NCBI GenBank assembly: GCA_023014485.1
Contig: JAJOZX010005616.1
Coordinates: 212,501 to 276,500, forward strand
Reading direction: 5' to 3'
DNA from: Bathynomus jamesi
Lineage: Eukaryota; Arthropoda; Malacostraca; Isopoda; Cirolanidae
Length of the DNA stretch: 64,000 nt
The number at the start of each line of letters is the position of its first letter. The stretch's first letter is position 1. Shown here piece by piece: positions 10,871-22,039 of this stretch. A program made the translations under genes and the position numbers. The notes under the pieces are model-generated. The model ran no database searches. It had not been told where the DNA came from and saw only the letters and a list, made by a program, of their open reading frames with translations.

Positions 10871-11678
10871 ATATATTGTTTATTATTTTTCATAAATTAT
10901 AACCGAGTTTATTTTATAATTTCGTTAATATTTCCCCGTAAAAGTAAAATTAATTTTGATAATTAGTAAATAAATTAATTTCATTTAAGTCTTTTATGAT
11001 TTTCACGTTAATTTTGGTTGGCAAAATACGTTTCATTTTTGGTCAAAGTAAAAATTTAACCAAAATACATAAATTTAAGAATCCAAATTTGAGTTTTCGA
11101 ATATAAGATTTGTATTTTGCTTCCAAAATGAATCTTTATATTTCGAGTCTCTTTGTCTCTTTGGAAGGAGAATAAGTTAAGAAAAATAGAAAGAAAAAGA
11201 TTATATGAAGAATTTTAACGAGTGTTATAGGTTAACATCATCGTATACGAGTGTTGATCTTGTTAATTTAACTTCATGCGAAGGAGTTTGTTTCTCTTTA
11301 CATCATGTTATTGAGGAAGATGATTTCTTATACGCGTCTGTGCACAAAATCAGGCAATTTCTAGCCTCAGTTAATTATCCTGTTAATTAATTAGTCTCGC
11401 TTAACCTAACTTTAACATCCGTAACGCTAGAAGCCAACATACACGAACCTAACTAACCTAATCTAGCCAAATTAACCAAACCACATTTCAGCTAATTCAA
11501 TTTAACTTATACCGTAACTTTAACCGTTAAGTTAAAATGCTTTTAATCTAACTAAACCCGAAATGAACTTAACTCAATCTACCATATTTTTAATGTTAAC
11601 TTAACTATACCTTAACTGAGCCGACTTTACCCAATCTTATTTAGTTCTGACTAGGTAAATTGATTTTATGTGTATGTA

Positions 11679-11716
<38 letters not shown>
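10871..11716. other. Lim1 intron: repeat shared with 18500-18620 and CCTAA-rich stretch
   Basis: The segment at 10910-11000 (TTCGTTAATATTTCC, then TTTTGATAATTAG) recurs at 18510-18580. From about 11395 to 11650 the plus strand is rich in TTAACCTAACT-like words, resembling degenerate arthropod telomere units (CCTAA) but not in register. A 61-codon open frame at 11205-11390 has no recognised similarity. (TA)n at 11690-11716. Confidence 0.4.
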
Positions 11717-11717
<1 letters not shown>

Positions 11718-11992
11718 GGCGCAAAAGTCGCGCATCATAGGAATTTTCACTGTTAACTATAATATATTATTTTTTTTCTTTTAGGTAGGGGATGGCTGTG
11801 AAATTAACAATAGGCACAGAATTTAAATTCTGTACCGATTCATCGATTTGTTGTACCTGGTATTCCATACATTAAAACCAAGCTCATCACCCTCTCGACC
11901 ATTGTTAATTTCGCAGCCATCCCCTACCTAAAAGAAAAAGTAATATAGTTAACACTGAAAATTCCTATGATGCGCGACTTTTGCGCCACCCT
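11717..11992. mobile_element. MITE with about 110-bp inverted arms
   Basis: The arms start GGCGCAAAAGTCGCGCATCA on the left and end TGATGCGCGACTTTTGCGCC on the right. They continue inward through GGTAGGGGATGGCTG and its inverse, leaving a loop of roughly 75 bp. (TA)n tracts lie outside. The right end carries CACCCTATA, as in mariner-type MITEs, and the left has lost the matching AGGGT. Non-coding. Confidence 0.8.
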
Positions 11993-12039
11993 ATATATAT
12001 ATATATATAATTTAGGGTGTCTCTTATTGGGTAGTCAAA

Positions 12040-13390
12040 AATTGAAATGTTGAATTATTTTATCTGCGCCCCCTAAAATAGTTCCATTTAGCATAAAAAC
12101 TAAAACTTGAAAGTTTGACACAAATTGGCTCATATTTAGGGGTCGCCCCCGACTAATAAAAATGGTGACCATGGCATAATAGCTCCTGACATATGATTAT
12201 GCTCATTATACACATAATTTCTTCCTTCTTTTTTTAGTTTGATTCGTTTTTATAAGTATAGGCCTTCTTATTTATCATTGATCCTGTTCTAACCTATCCT
12301 TGATGTTGTTATAATCCATCCTTTGGTCCTCAATCCTTCTTTATCCCAATCCTTTTTCTCCTATCCAAAATCCTTCCTGGCTCTTTTTTTATATACAATC
12401 AGCAATGAAGCATTGCTACAAAAAAAAACCATTAGTTTATTATATAGAGATAAATTCAAAATGCCAGTGCTATTTACATACTTTAATTACTTTAATTAGC
12501 ATTATTTCCTTATACAACATTTATTTAATATACAATGATTATACAATATGGTGTATTTTAAGGTGCGACCTCATTGATGGTTATTTTTTGAGAAGAACAG
12601 TTTTTGATGGAACTGGGTGACTCTGGCGGTGTTTTGCAACAATTTGGAGCAGGAACTGGAGCTGCTCTTCCCCCACTGTCAATTTCTTATTCAGCTCTTG
12701 AACTAAAGCTACTGCACGTTCTGCCCGGTCATTTACAACAGATAGAGCTGCAACAATAGCTCTGGCCCTTAAAAATTCACAGTTGGATGTCCAAGTGCTG
12801 GGTGCCTTGTTCAGAAATCCTTCTGGCAAATTCAGCTTAGTAAAGAATTCTCTAGTATTTCTTGTAACAAGTTGGTGTAGTCCTTCACCAGAGCAGAAAG
12901 TCGATTCAGGAATCCGAGGACGCTTGGGTGGTCTATCAGTGGACTCATCTTCTAATGCCTTTACCATGCGTTTCTTTACATCTGTAGTAATTCGCTCATC
13001 AAAGAAAGCAAGACCAACTGCTTCTTCAGACAGGTACCATAAGTGGTTAGAGAGCTTTTTTTCAGTTGCATCAGAAATCTTTTTGTTAGGATAATTAATC
13101 AATGACCTCATAAGGAGCCAGTCATTAAATGGGATTTCAATAGGGAGGAGGATGTTGTCCAAGCCTTCATATAGATGAGAACAGAAAAAAGTATGTTTAG
13201 TATACTTGACAACTGCTAGTAATTTCAAATATTAATTGCATAAATAATAGCTATATTTTATGAACTTTAATAAGCGGGGGCGACCTCTAAAAATTGTTTA
13301 ATCCAAAAAACATTTTATATGTGATGTCTTTTCAACCAATGGAACTGGTTGAGGGGGCGCAACCTAAAAAAATCAACACTTCGAAAATAA
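12040..13390 (-). mobile_element. TIR transposon carrying a transposase-like ORF
   Basis: About 110 bp at each end are inverted repeats with moderate divergence: left TGCGCCCCCTAAAATAGTTC and AGGGGTCGCCCCCG, right the inverse (GAGGGGGCGCAACC, GCGGGGGCGACCTCT). The ORF at 12581-13228 lies between them. I could not fix the exact termini or a target duplication. The superfamily is not settled; the ORF looks like the C-terminal part of a DDE-type transposase-like protein. Confidence 0.65.
12581..13228 (-). CDS. 215-aa transposase-like protein, probably a C-terminal part
   Basis: An uninterrupted frame whose notable segments are HLWYLSEEAVGLAFFDERI, then a basic PPKRPRIPESTF that could be a nuclear signal, and a C-terminal block AIVAALSVVNDRAERAVAL followed by NKKLTVGEEQLQFLLQIVAK. 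As I recall, blocks like these (HLWYLSEE; VVNDxAERxVxL; EEQxQxLLQVV) occur in uncharacterised multicopy arthropod proteins of transposon origin, but I cannot name the family with confidence. Catalytic acidic residues are not obvious here, so it is probably truncated or the last exon. The start used is the first Met of the frame; an upstream exon is possible. The G+C content is higher than its surroundings. Confidence 0.5.
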   Translation of the reverse strand: MKLLAVVKYTKHTFFCSHLYEGLDNILLPIEIPFNDWLLMRSLINYPNKKISDATEKKLSNHLWYLSEEAVGLAFFDERITTDVKKRMVKALEDESTDRPPKRPRIPESTFCSGEGLHQLVTRNTREFFTKLNLPEGFLNKAPSTWTSNCEFLRARAIVAALSVVNDRAERAVALVQELNKKLTVGEEQLQFLLQIVAKHRQSHPVPSKTVLLKK

Positions 13391-15860
13391 GATATATATA
13401 TCGAGTTATTTCACCATCATAATAAATTTTTCATTGTTATTTTTTATCATAATAAATACTTTAATGTTATATAATTTATTTAATTAACATCAATTAAAAC
13501 TATAATTATAATTAATTACATTTTGTTTGAAAAATAAGATGAAATAATGTCCCCCCAAAAAAATACATTCTTTGGTTAATGTAATTGGAAGCTTCAAAAA
13601 CCGCGTAACAGAATCGTATCTACGTCACTTTAAAAAACAAGATAATATAGTTTACTTTTGATACCCAACTTATTTTATGCTGTTGGGGAAAAATGACGTT
13701 ATTAAAAGGGAGGAAATTTCAATTTTAGAATTTACGACTGAACTTTTTTAGGTTAAATTATTTTTTTTCTTTTTTATTTGCATAAAATGTCATAATTATT
13801 TAGTTTTCCTTCATGATGATGATGACGATGGGGTATAATTTGATTCGAGTAGTCATCGTACAAGCAGGGTTCGAATACATTCTACTTTTGAAGCATATGA
13901 AAATGGGCTATTTAGTGCGTTTCTGTCGAAAATGGTCAGATATACCTGTGTATTTTAGGTATTGTCTTAAAACTGAGTTAGAAAATAATCAAATTCCATG
14001 CTCAAGTGTGTGTGTGTGTGTGTGTGTGTGTATAATATATATATATATATATATAATATATATATATATATTTTTTTTTTTTTTTATCGTCGGCATCTAT
14101 TTTGTAACAAGTATCGGGTATCGGGTACACCAAGAAACTTTGAGCACTTGACAGCTGATCAGATCAACACCTGAGAATAGACCAGATTTCCAGTGAACGA
14201 TAAAATCGGATATCGCCTCAACTTGTTTCGAACGTGTTTAGGAATGAGTTGCCAGTTTGCTTTTATATATCCTAAATATATAAGTAACTTATTATTGATG
14301 AATCTCATACAATTTTAATATTATTGTATATATTTTCTATACTATATCCTGTGCTTTGTACTGACAACTATTTTATTTATTATTAGAGATTATCTAATCA
14401 TCATTATTGTTAATATAATAGTTAATGTATCATCAAGTTCCAAATAAAATATAATGAATTTTAAGACATATATGGAAGTATCTGGCATTTTATTTCTTGG
14501 TGTCATATTCATCGTCTGTGATTTTTTATAATAACCTGAAATTTAGTACCTATGGAACCAATTTGTTCTTTTAAGCAGGTTTAAGAAGAACTCCATTATA
14601 TTATTTATATTTAAATTATAGAAAAATTATAAATAAATATATCATAATAGTTTATAAACATTAAATAATTATAAAGAGAAGCCTAACTGTAACTTAAATA
14701 CTAATTAATGCAAGAAAGCATAAATGAGTTCTGAGAAATTTCAGTGACTTATTTTCATATTTGGTTTTTTTTATTCTGCAGGGATTCTACATGGTATTTT
14801 TACCCTTTTAATTAAATGGGTGACATGGTCACTTGTTTTCCCTTTTAAAAGAATGTTATGACCTATTCTTAAATACAAATATTAATGGTCAACCTTTAAT
14901 TCTTTTCAGTGATTCTACCAATTTCAATAGGCGATAATTGTTTTGTTTTAGTCCTTCAAATAGATGTTATGGTATTTTTTATTGTTTTATTCTTTTACTT
15001 AAACCAGGGTACTTCATAAGGTGAAATAGTTATTGTGAGCTGTTCCATATTTTTTCATAAGGAGTTATCTCATGCAGGGGCGATGAATTGTGTTGCCAAG
15101 TTTAAAAAATAGATTGAAATATGGGACAGCTTCAGGTTGAATCATAAAACTCTGGTTAACATTCAATTTATCCAAATTCTATGAGTTTACACTTAAATAT
15201 TTGCACTTCTTCACTCCAAAAAATGTTACTTCTGTCACCCTGTGGTAGTTTTCCTTACAAGAGTAGTTTAAATTTACAGTTATCTGGACTCTGGAGTTTA
15301 CTTTTCATTGCATCCCGTATACGCTTCATACGAGACATTAAATACATACGGGACATCCCTTAGAGGCTTAGAATATGTGAAACTTGGCAGACCTAAGGAA
15401 GCAAGCCACAACAAAATAGATTTAGTTTATTTAAGATGCATGAGTTTATGATCAATTTCTGATTCTCAGGAGCAAATAATAGAAGGATCTGGTCTGGTGG
15501 AGAAAGCAGAAATAATGAGATGTGCAATGGGGTTGAAAGGAAGTTATGATGAAATAGAAGGAATATAAGCATGGTAGATCGATATCATTACCATATTGTA
15601 TATAGTCTGGCAAAGCTTTTGGTTGATGTTTACTGCATCGAGCCTCCAGACGCAATGAACAGAGGAAATGGAGTTGAATCAATGAAGTCCTGATCAGACA
15701 AAGTGTCTGGTGGATGTGCCCTTGCACCTATCCTTTCAAGGGCACCATCCCGACGGAATGAAACATAACATTTTTAGTTCTTTATTAATCCTGGGAATAT
15801 TATTGGAGAAAGCCAGAAAACAAAGTCTCCAAGGCTCAACGATGCCACTTTTTTAATAAA
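13391..15860. other. Lim1 intron, no gene seen
   Basis: AT-rich, with (GT)n(TA)n at 14006-14070 followed by a T-run. Several short open frames have no recognisable similarity. Around 15690-15840 there may be more of the repeat that starts at 15861, but I could not match it elsewhere. Confidence 0.4.
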
Positions 15861-16083
15861 TTTTGAAAAGATTGTGTAGTGTGTAAGGTGTATGTATATG
15901 CAGTGAGGAATAGAGGGAGAAGTGTGTGTTTGAGAGCATGCTGGACTGCTCACAGTGTAGATGAGACACGGTAAAAGATCAGTTAAGAAGCAAGAAACAG
16001 GAGTTCCAGCACTCCCTATCTCCTGCCTAATGTCCCCACTGCAGTATTTCCCTGGTCGATTGGTGTCTACAATCTCCTCCTTT
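15861..16083 (+). repeat. dispersed repeat, copy 1 of 2
   Basis: About 225 bp (GATTGTGTAGTGTGTAAGG, GAGAGCATGCTGGACTG, TGGTCGATTGGTGTCTACAA) recur in inverse orientation at 62363-62588. It shows no open frame or terminal repeats. The family is unknown. Confidence 0.75.
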
Positions 16084-17042
16084 CATAATAGTATTTTATA
16101 TTAACAATTTTTTGAAATTTAAATCCTTGTCATTATTGTGTAATGAACATTTACAATACCTACTGATTTGTTCACTATAATGGCGTTGTATTATTTATAC
16201 GTGTATAATTGTATTATTCTATATTAAACTTTAGTTTTGGAAATGAAATTCTTGTTATGTGTAACTGATATTTGCACTACCTACTGTTTTGTTCACTAAG
16301 GGCGTTGTAATATGTATTCTGTGTATTTAAAGGAATTATTCTTGGTTTAAACATTTTTTTGGGAACAAATTTATAAATGGTTTTTTTTTTTTTTCACTGC
16401 AAATTTTGAATGGTTTATTTTGCCTATTTGCCTGCATTTTTTAAGGGTTTTTAGTGCCTAAACATCCGGGCTATAGTTATAAGCATACTGTTCTTTTGTT
16501 TTCTTGTCTTACGAGACAAAGGAGCTGGACGGATCTAGAACGAATTTAGGCCTAGGCCTAGGTTAACTCTGCTTGTAACAGCCTGAAAAATTTGTCCAGC
16601 CAGATCAGCCGAAAGTTGTGAAAAATAGTTTTCTAATTTGTTCTTTACTCTTTGGGTGCTGAGTTATATACTCGTAAGCGGCTTGCGAGTTGCTGTGCGA
16701 TGGGTGCGTAAGTGGGTATTGGTCGTACTAGCGTTTTGTAAGTGTACAGTTCAGTTTTCTCGTTTGCTGCGTAAAATCTCTGAAGGAAGTAGCGTTAGCG
16801 TTGTGTATTTTAAAGTTGAAATATTTACCAGTTGTGACTCCCAGTTTTTTTTGTTTAATATGACGCCATCAAACCTTGGCCAAAAAGAGTTGCATCACCT
16901 TAGACTCTTATCTAATTTTTTTTCTTTTTCGTGCCTTGACTCACGTCACTGTCAACGCATTTTAAATGACATTAAAAATATATCTTTAAGGATTCTTTTA
17001 TTTTCCGTATAGACTTTGAAGGAAAACTAGTTACGACACATA
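16084..17042. other. Lim1 intron with a local duplication and Tc1-like end
   Basis: Two related segments of about 120 bp follow each other at 16136-16255 and 16256-16350 (TACCTACTGnTTTGTTCACT, GGCGTTGTA). At 16871-16900 TTGGCCAAAAAGAGTTGCAT resembles the Tc1-type end at 17043. No gene recognised. Confidence 0.4.
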
Positions 17043-17746
17043 CAGCTTTGGCCAAAAGAGTTGCATCGTCCTACAGGGTGTTCCACTTAAATAAAACCAT
17101 AGGGAGTAATTAATAATGTCTTTTTCTTTCCAGATTTGTGAGGGTAAATGTAATAAAGGTAATAAAAAGGTAATAAAGGTAAGGTAATAAAAGTAAATAA
17201 AAGTAATAAAGGTACCAATATCCTTTCCAATCTTTATTACTCCCTATGGTTCCATTTAAATGGGAGTAATAAAGATTGGGAAGGATATTGGTACATTTAT
17301 TACCTTTATTTACCTTTATTACCTTACCTTATTATTACCTTTATTACCTTTACCCTCATAAATCTGAAAAAAAAATTATTAATTACTCCCTATGGTTCTA
17401 TTGGAACACCCTGTAGAACATTTTAAGTTTGGCTGATAAAGTCAACTGACACCGCATGCTACTTCTGAGTAATGATGTGACGTTGATATATTGAATGCCA
17501 CACATCACTTTGTAGTTTAAATATACTTAACGAGAAACTGCAAAAACTGAAAAAGTATGACGACATATTAAAACTAATACAACAAATAATAATTACATCA
17601 AATCTTCTTGAGGAAGTTCACAAATGTTGACAAATGTTACGAAATTCATTATTAGTACTCAAAATACATTAGTAATATTATGTGTAATGACTGTTAATAC
17701 ATCTCACGGTCCAAAAAAATTTAAGGCGTTTCAACTCTTTTGACCG
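17043..17746. mobile_element. probable Tc1-type MITE split by a later foldback insertion
   Basis: The left end reads CAGCTTTGGCCAAAAGAGTT after TA. The right end, read inverted, is TACGGTCAAAAGAGTTGAAA. These are similar to Tc1-type termini. The foldback at 17074-17413 lies just inside the left end. The rest is non-coding. Confidence 0.45.
17074..17413. mobile_element. foldback MITE with internal GGTAATAAA repeats
   Basis: The left end CAGGGTGTTCCACTTAAATA is mirrored by GGAACACCCTG at the right, with TA on both sides. The arms contain a repeated GGTAATAAA motif and, at the centre, a second inverted copy of CCATAGGGAGTAAT. The element could form a multi-stem structure. It is 340 bp and non-coding. 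Confidence 0.75.
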
Positions 17747-17767
17747 TATATATAATATATATATATA

Positions 17768-18100
17768 TATATATAGTGGTACAGTGATTAATATTGCTGA
17801 CTACGAATTCACCGGCCCGGGTTCGATTCCCTGCGACGGCAGGCGGCTCGCAGCTTACCTAACTGTACATCCTTCCGTACAACAAAAATGGGTTAGTAGA
17901 TAAATGAGTACCCTGGGTAGTTTAGTGGTTAAGACGCTAGGCTCCTGATCGGGAGGTCGCGAGACCGAGTCCACACGAGGACTTTGTAATTTCTGAACAG
18001 TCGTGGTGGTTCGGATTCCACGTTAAGCTGTAGGTCTAAAGTGGAGCAACAGGCTTGACCTTCGTTAGAGTGAACAATTCGCAGGGAATATATATAGTGT
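17768..18100 (+). mobile_element. dimeric tRNA-derived SINE, copy 2
   Basis: Same design as 8069-8385: a first tRNA-like unit with B-box GGGTTCGATTCCCTG, a second with TTTAGTGGTTAAGACGCTAG, then GTGGTTCGGATTCCACG, CTGTAGGTCTAAAGTGGAG and a tail GGCTTGACCTTCGTTAGAG. The start is obscured by (TA)n. Relative to copy 1 it has an extra segment (about 17955-18000) in the second unit. Confidence 0.75.
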
Positions 18101-18369
18101 ATATATATATTCGCGCAGGAATAAACTAAGCCTTTTTTACTGTAACTTTCATCCTTATTTATTTCCATTTGTCAATAGCGAAAAACATGTTAATAAGTTT
18201 TATCATAGTTAAAATGAGTTATAATCATATTAATTTAAATAAGCGTCAATATATTTGTTATTCCTTCAAATGGATGTAGTGAGTTCATCATAGTTTTGGA
18301 AATGGATGTTACGACCATATATTAAGTTCTTCACTTAAAAAACTTAATGACGAGGTTGTTTCACTTCCT

Positions 18370-19330
18370 TTGCAACATCTAAGGTGATGAGACGAAAGAG
18401 CCTTTGATTCCACCAGGTTGAGTAGAGCTGTGTGGGTTGCGCCACCCCACACGTGAGAAGCTTACTCCATACAGAGGTGGACAAGACCTCTGTATAGCAG
18501 AGTTAATTTTATAATCTCGTTAATATTTCCACGTAAAAGTAAACTGTAATTTTGATAATTAGTTAATAAATTAATTTCATATAAATTCAATTAAATCTCT
18601 TGTGATTTTCACTTAACCTCTCTTAGAAGCTGTTTTAGAAAGCGAGTATATGTGATCTTTCCAGGAAAGATCACGAGAAAAGGAAACATCAAGATAATTA
18701 GTTAATAAATTAATTAATAAATTAATTTCATATAAATTCAATTAAATCTCTTGTGATTTTCACTTAACCTCTCTTAGAAGCTGTTTTAGAAAGCGAGTAT
18801 ATGTGATCTTTCCAGGAAAGATCACGAGAAAAGGAAACATCAAGAATGTTAAGAGAAGAGGAAGGATTGAGTTGTGTATTGTTGAAGGGAATAAGTCGGA
18901 TAAGGGGAGAGTGGTGAAAACCCTTGTAACGAGTAGACAGAGAAGGAACTGAGCTTTTGAGGCATTCAAAACCACAAGGTTTTCTCTGTTTCGATCAGAG
19001 GTAGTAGAAATATCAGAGGTCAGGAGGGCCATAGCCGTCTCACGCGAAGCATGGAGTGATTTCTGAGAGGGACGCTTTATGAAGTGGGCGGAGAAGTGAA
19101 GGGTGGAATCATCGGCACAGGAGTGGATAGGACAGGAAATGAGACTTAAAAGATCGTTGATAAATAAAAGGAAAAGAGTGGATGACAGGACAGAGCCCTG
19201 AGGAACACCACAATTAATAGCTTTAGCAGAAGAGCAGTGGCCATCTTCAACTGCAGCAATAGATCGGCGGAAAGGAAATCAAAGATGAAGGCACATGTGC
19301 CAGTAGTGTTCCTTGCGGAAACCATATGAC
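18370..19330 (-). pseudogene. second LINE type, reverse transcriptase fragment
   Basis: Minus-strand frames read, from 19330 down: CGVPQGSVLSSTLFLLFIND, HSCADDSTLHFSAHF (the YADD catalytic box with Tyr changed to Cys), NLVVLNASKAQFL, SFSRDLSWKDHIYSLSKTAS and ASHVWGGATHTALLNLVESK. This is the Jockey-like arrangement of RT and thumb region, different from the other LINEs here. Frames are broken, and a segment of about 150 bp (18548-18690 and 18693-18843) is duplicated, including an AT-rich stretch foreign to the RT. Confidence 0.8.
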
Positions 19331-19450
19331 GTTCTGATATATATATATATAGATATAATATATATATATTAGATATATATATAGATATATACATATATAT
19401 ACACACACACACGTATGTTATATATATATAGATATATATATATATATATA

Positions 19451-19493
<43 letters not shown>

Positions 19494-19914
19494 ATATATA
19501 TTTATATTTATATATGTATGATAGTTTCACAATTAAACAGGTGAAATGAATAAATGATACAAACCCACAAGGGAAAAGAAAAATGATTCCAATGCCTTTC
19601 GTGTATTCAGAAGTACATTCCCTGACGAGGCATACTTCTGAATACACGGAAGACCTTAGGATCATTTTTGTTTTCCCTTGTGGGTTTGTAGTATATATAT
19701 ATATATATCAGCCCCTCCCGAAAAGAAATTCTGGCTACGCCAGTTTTGTGGAGACTAGTGTTTCTGTCAAAGTCAAACTTTATTACTAAGCTCATCACTG
19801 GCAGAAATTATTCACGTGGGAAATAACTAACCAATCTAAAATGACCACCAAACGTAGTGTAAATCTGGTCTCCGTAAAACTTAATATTAACCATAATATA
19901 TATAATATAATATA

Positions 19915-19980
<66 letters not shown>

Positions 19981-20414
19981 ATTCACATAATAAAGCAATA
20001 ATGAAAATTCTGCATTCTTCCATAAAAGGAAATGAGTACATGAATTCAGGCAGTTCCTGAAATAAAAATGATGTGAAAATTGAAATACAAAAATTATGAA
20101 AAAAATGTATGTAATTCATATGACGTCACGAACACGATGGAAGAAGCATTAACAAAATTTATTATAAATTAATACTACGTAATTTCAAGTAATGGATATA
20201 CGTTATTTCGCTCCAAATTATTTCTTCCTAAAATGTGTGTGTGTATATATATATATATATATACTGTATATATATATATATATAAATTAAGGCCATTTTG
20301 GAAAAAAATCCAATTTTTATACGACACAACGTTCCGACCCCGTAATGACATTAATGACATTCTTCGTTCTTTCACCTCATTCAAAGAATAAAAAAAGAAC
20401 TTGATTAAAAAATT

Positions 20415-20447
<33 letters not shown>

Positions 20448-20488
20448 GTATTAAAAATTTATTTATATATGTATATGTGTATTAAAAA

Positions 20489-20555
<67 letters not shown>

Positions 20556-20671
20556 CACGTGTTTTATTGTGAAATTCATCCCATCATATTATATATATAT
20601 ATATATATAATATATATATTATATATGTATGTATTAAAAAATTATTTATATATGTATATGTGTATTAAAAA

Positions 20672-20721
<50 letters not shown>

Positions 20722-20748
20722 GAATCAAAATAACACGTGACCTTATTA
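19331..20748. repeat. (TA)n-dominated stretch with duplicated segments
   Basis: Long (TA)n blocks at 19338-19510, 19903-19978 and 20422-20552 alternate with short unique pieces. The words ATCACGTGTTTTATTGTG and GTATATGTGTATTAAAAA recur at 20470-20560, 20650-20680 and 20838-20900, showing slippage or unequal exchange. No gene. Confidence 0.7.
19558..19690. repeat. 133-bp hairpin between AT microsatellites
   Basis: TACAAACCCACAAGGGAAAA at the left is mirrored by TTTTCCCTTGTGGGTTTGTA at the right (allowing a mismatch), and the inner segment GTATTCAGAAGTA also has its inverse. It resembles the hairpin at 20749-20836 in style, including a CCACAAGG motif. Confidence 0.75.
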
Positions 20749-20836
20749 ATAAGCAAACAACCACAAGGAAAAGGAAACACAAAGTCCGAGCGCTTTCGGA
20801 CTTTGTGTTTCCTTTTCCTTGTGGTTGTTTGCTTAT
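20749..20836. repeat. 88-bp hairpin
   Basis: Arms of about 40 bp (ATAAGCAAACAACCACAAGG and its inverse, continuing through CACAAAGTCCGA) surround a tiny loop GCGCT. The arms look almost perfect. It is flanked on both sides by copies of ATCACGTG or (TA)n. Confidence 0.85.
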
Positions 20837-21005
20837 ATATATCACGTGTTTTATTGTGAAATTCATCCCACATATATTGTATATGTGTATTAAAAATTTA
20901 TAATACTATATATATATATGTATGTATTAAAAAATTATATATATAATATATATATATATATATCAAGGAACAGAAAAAAGAGGAAGAGGAGGAGGAGGAA
21001 AGATG

Positions 21006-21049
<44 letters not shown>

Positions 21050-21482
21050 CAAACCTCTTTAAAACGCAAATTAAACAAAAACAATCTAAGAAATAATAAT
21101 AATAATAAAAAAAAAAAACCCAGAAAAGAAACGAGTTACAACCAACTAAAACGGACGAAATTTCCTCATAACACCTAAATTAGTTATATAATATTGTTGT
21201 TGTGATACAAAGACTTTGTCTCATCCTTTTTCGTTTCTACGAGAGATGTTTTGAAACCTAATTTACGAAATTATTCCAACAAATTACTCTTAAATGAACT
21301 GCGACGATGGGTTTTACGAGATTGGTTTTGATAAATGACAAAAAGAAAAAGAAAAAAAAAGAAGAAGAAAATGAAGTTAAGATAAAAAATAATGAAAAGA
21401 AAATTGAAATAAATTTAAAAATAACAAAGAATAAAAAATGGTTCGTTGCCAATTGTCTATTAGTTCGCTCACCCGTTCAGCC

Positions 21483-21531
<49 letters not shown>

Positions 21532-21893
21532 TTATTCACGAAGTCGTGGATGGTTTATTAAAGGTCTTCTCCTCCAGTTTACCATTAATTATCTACATTT
21601 GAAAAGCGTCAATTGAAAGCCGGAAAAACGCACCCCAATTGAAACTGTCACTCCAGAAATATTGAGTCGGGTGTGGGCGAAGGAAGGGTATTGGCTAGGG
21701 TGGGGGTATTATCTTGATACCTGTGCCTAGGTACTAACGGAGCTCATGTCGAGTTGCATTTAAAAGTACAAAAAAAAAGAAAACCAATAAATTGCGCTTC
21801 TTTTGGTGGTTGTCGAACTTAATTTGAGGTAAGCGTTAAAAAGTTGCGAAATTATAAAAACTATCCACGACTTTGTGAACACACACACACACA

Positions 21894-21926
<33 letters not shown>

Positions 21927-21936
21927 TATATGTATA
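20837..21936. other. Lim1 intron, low complexity
   Basis: Contains (TA)n at 20936-20962, (GA)n at 21006-21046, A-rich purine stretches around 21340-21440, (TA)n(GT)n at 21483-21530 and (CA)n at 21882-21927. No gene. Confidence 0.5.
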
Positions 21937-22039
21937 CAGGGTGAGCGAAAAGTCCCTGTGCACCTGCAAGAAGTGTAGTGAACCTGTGCCTGCACTATGT
22001 TGAAAGTGGACAGGTGCACAGGGACTTTTCGCTCACCCT
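21937..22039. mobile_element. short hairpin MITE, about 103 bp
   Basis: CAGGGTGAGCGAAAAGTCCC on the left has an exact inverse on the right (GGGACTTTTCGCTCACCCT), and the arms extend through TGTGCACCTG. The left flank is TA and the right is (TA)n. This resembles a deleted mariner-type element reduced to its ends. Confidence 0.8.

Noticed and set aside
13813..14151. 112-codon plus-strand frame
   Set aside because: Contains translated (GT)n and (TA)n microsatellite; no gene support.
16638..17012. 124-codon plus-strand frame
   Set aside because: Runs into a Tc1-like end sequence and has no recognised domain.
20469..20903. Long frames made of Tyr-Ile and Cys-Val repeats (also at 2860, 37680, 40053, 60169)
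   Set aside because: Translations of (TA)n and (CA)n microsatellites.
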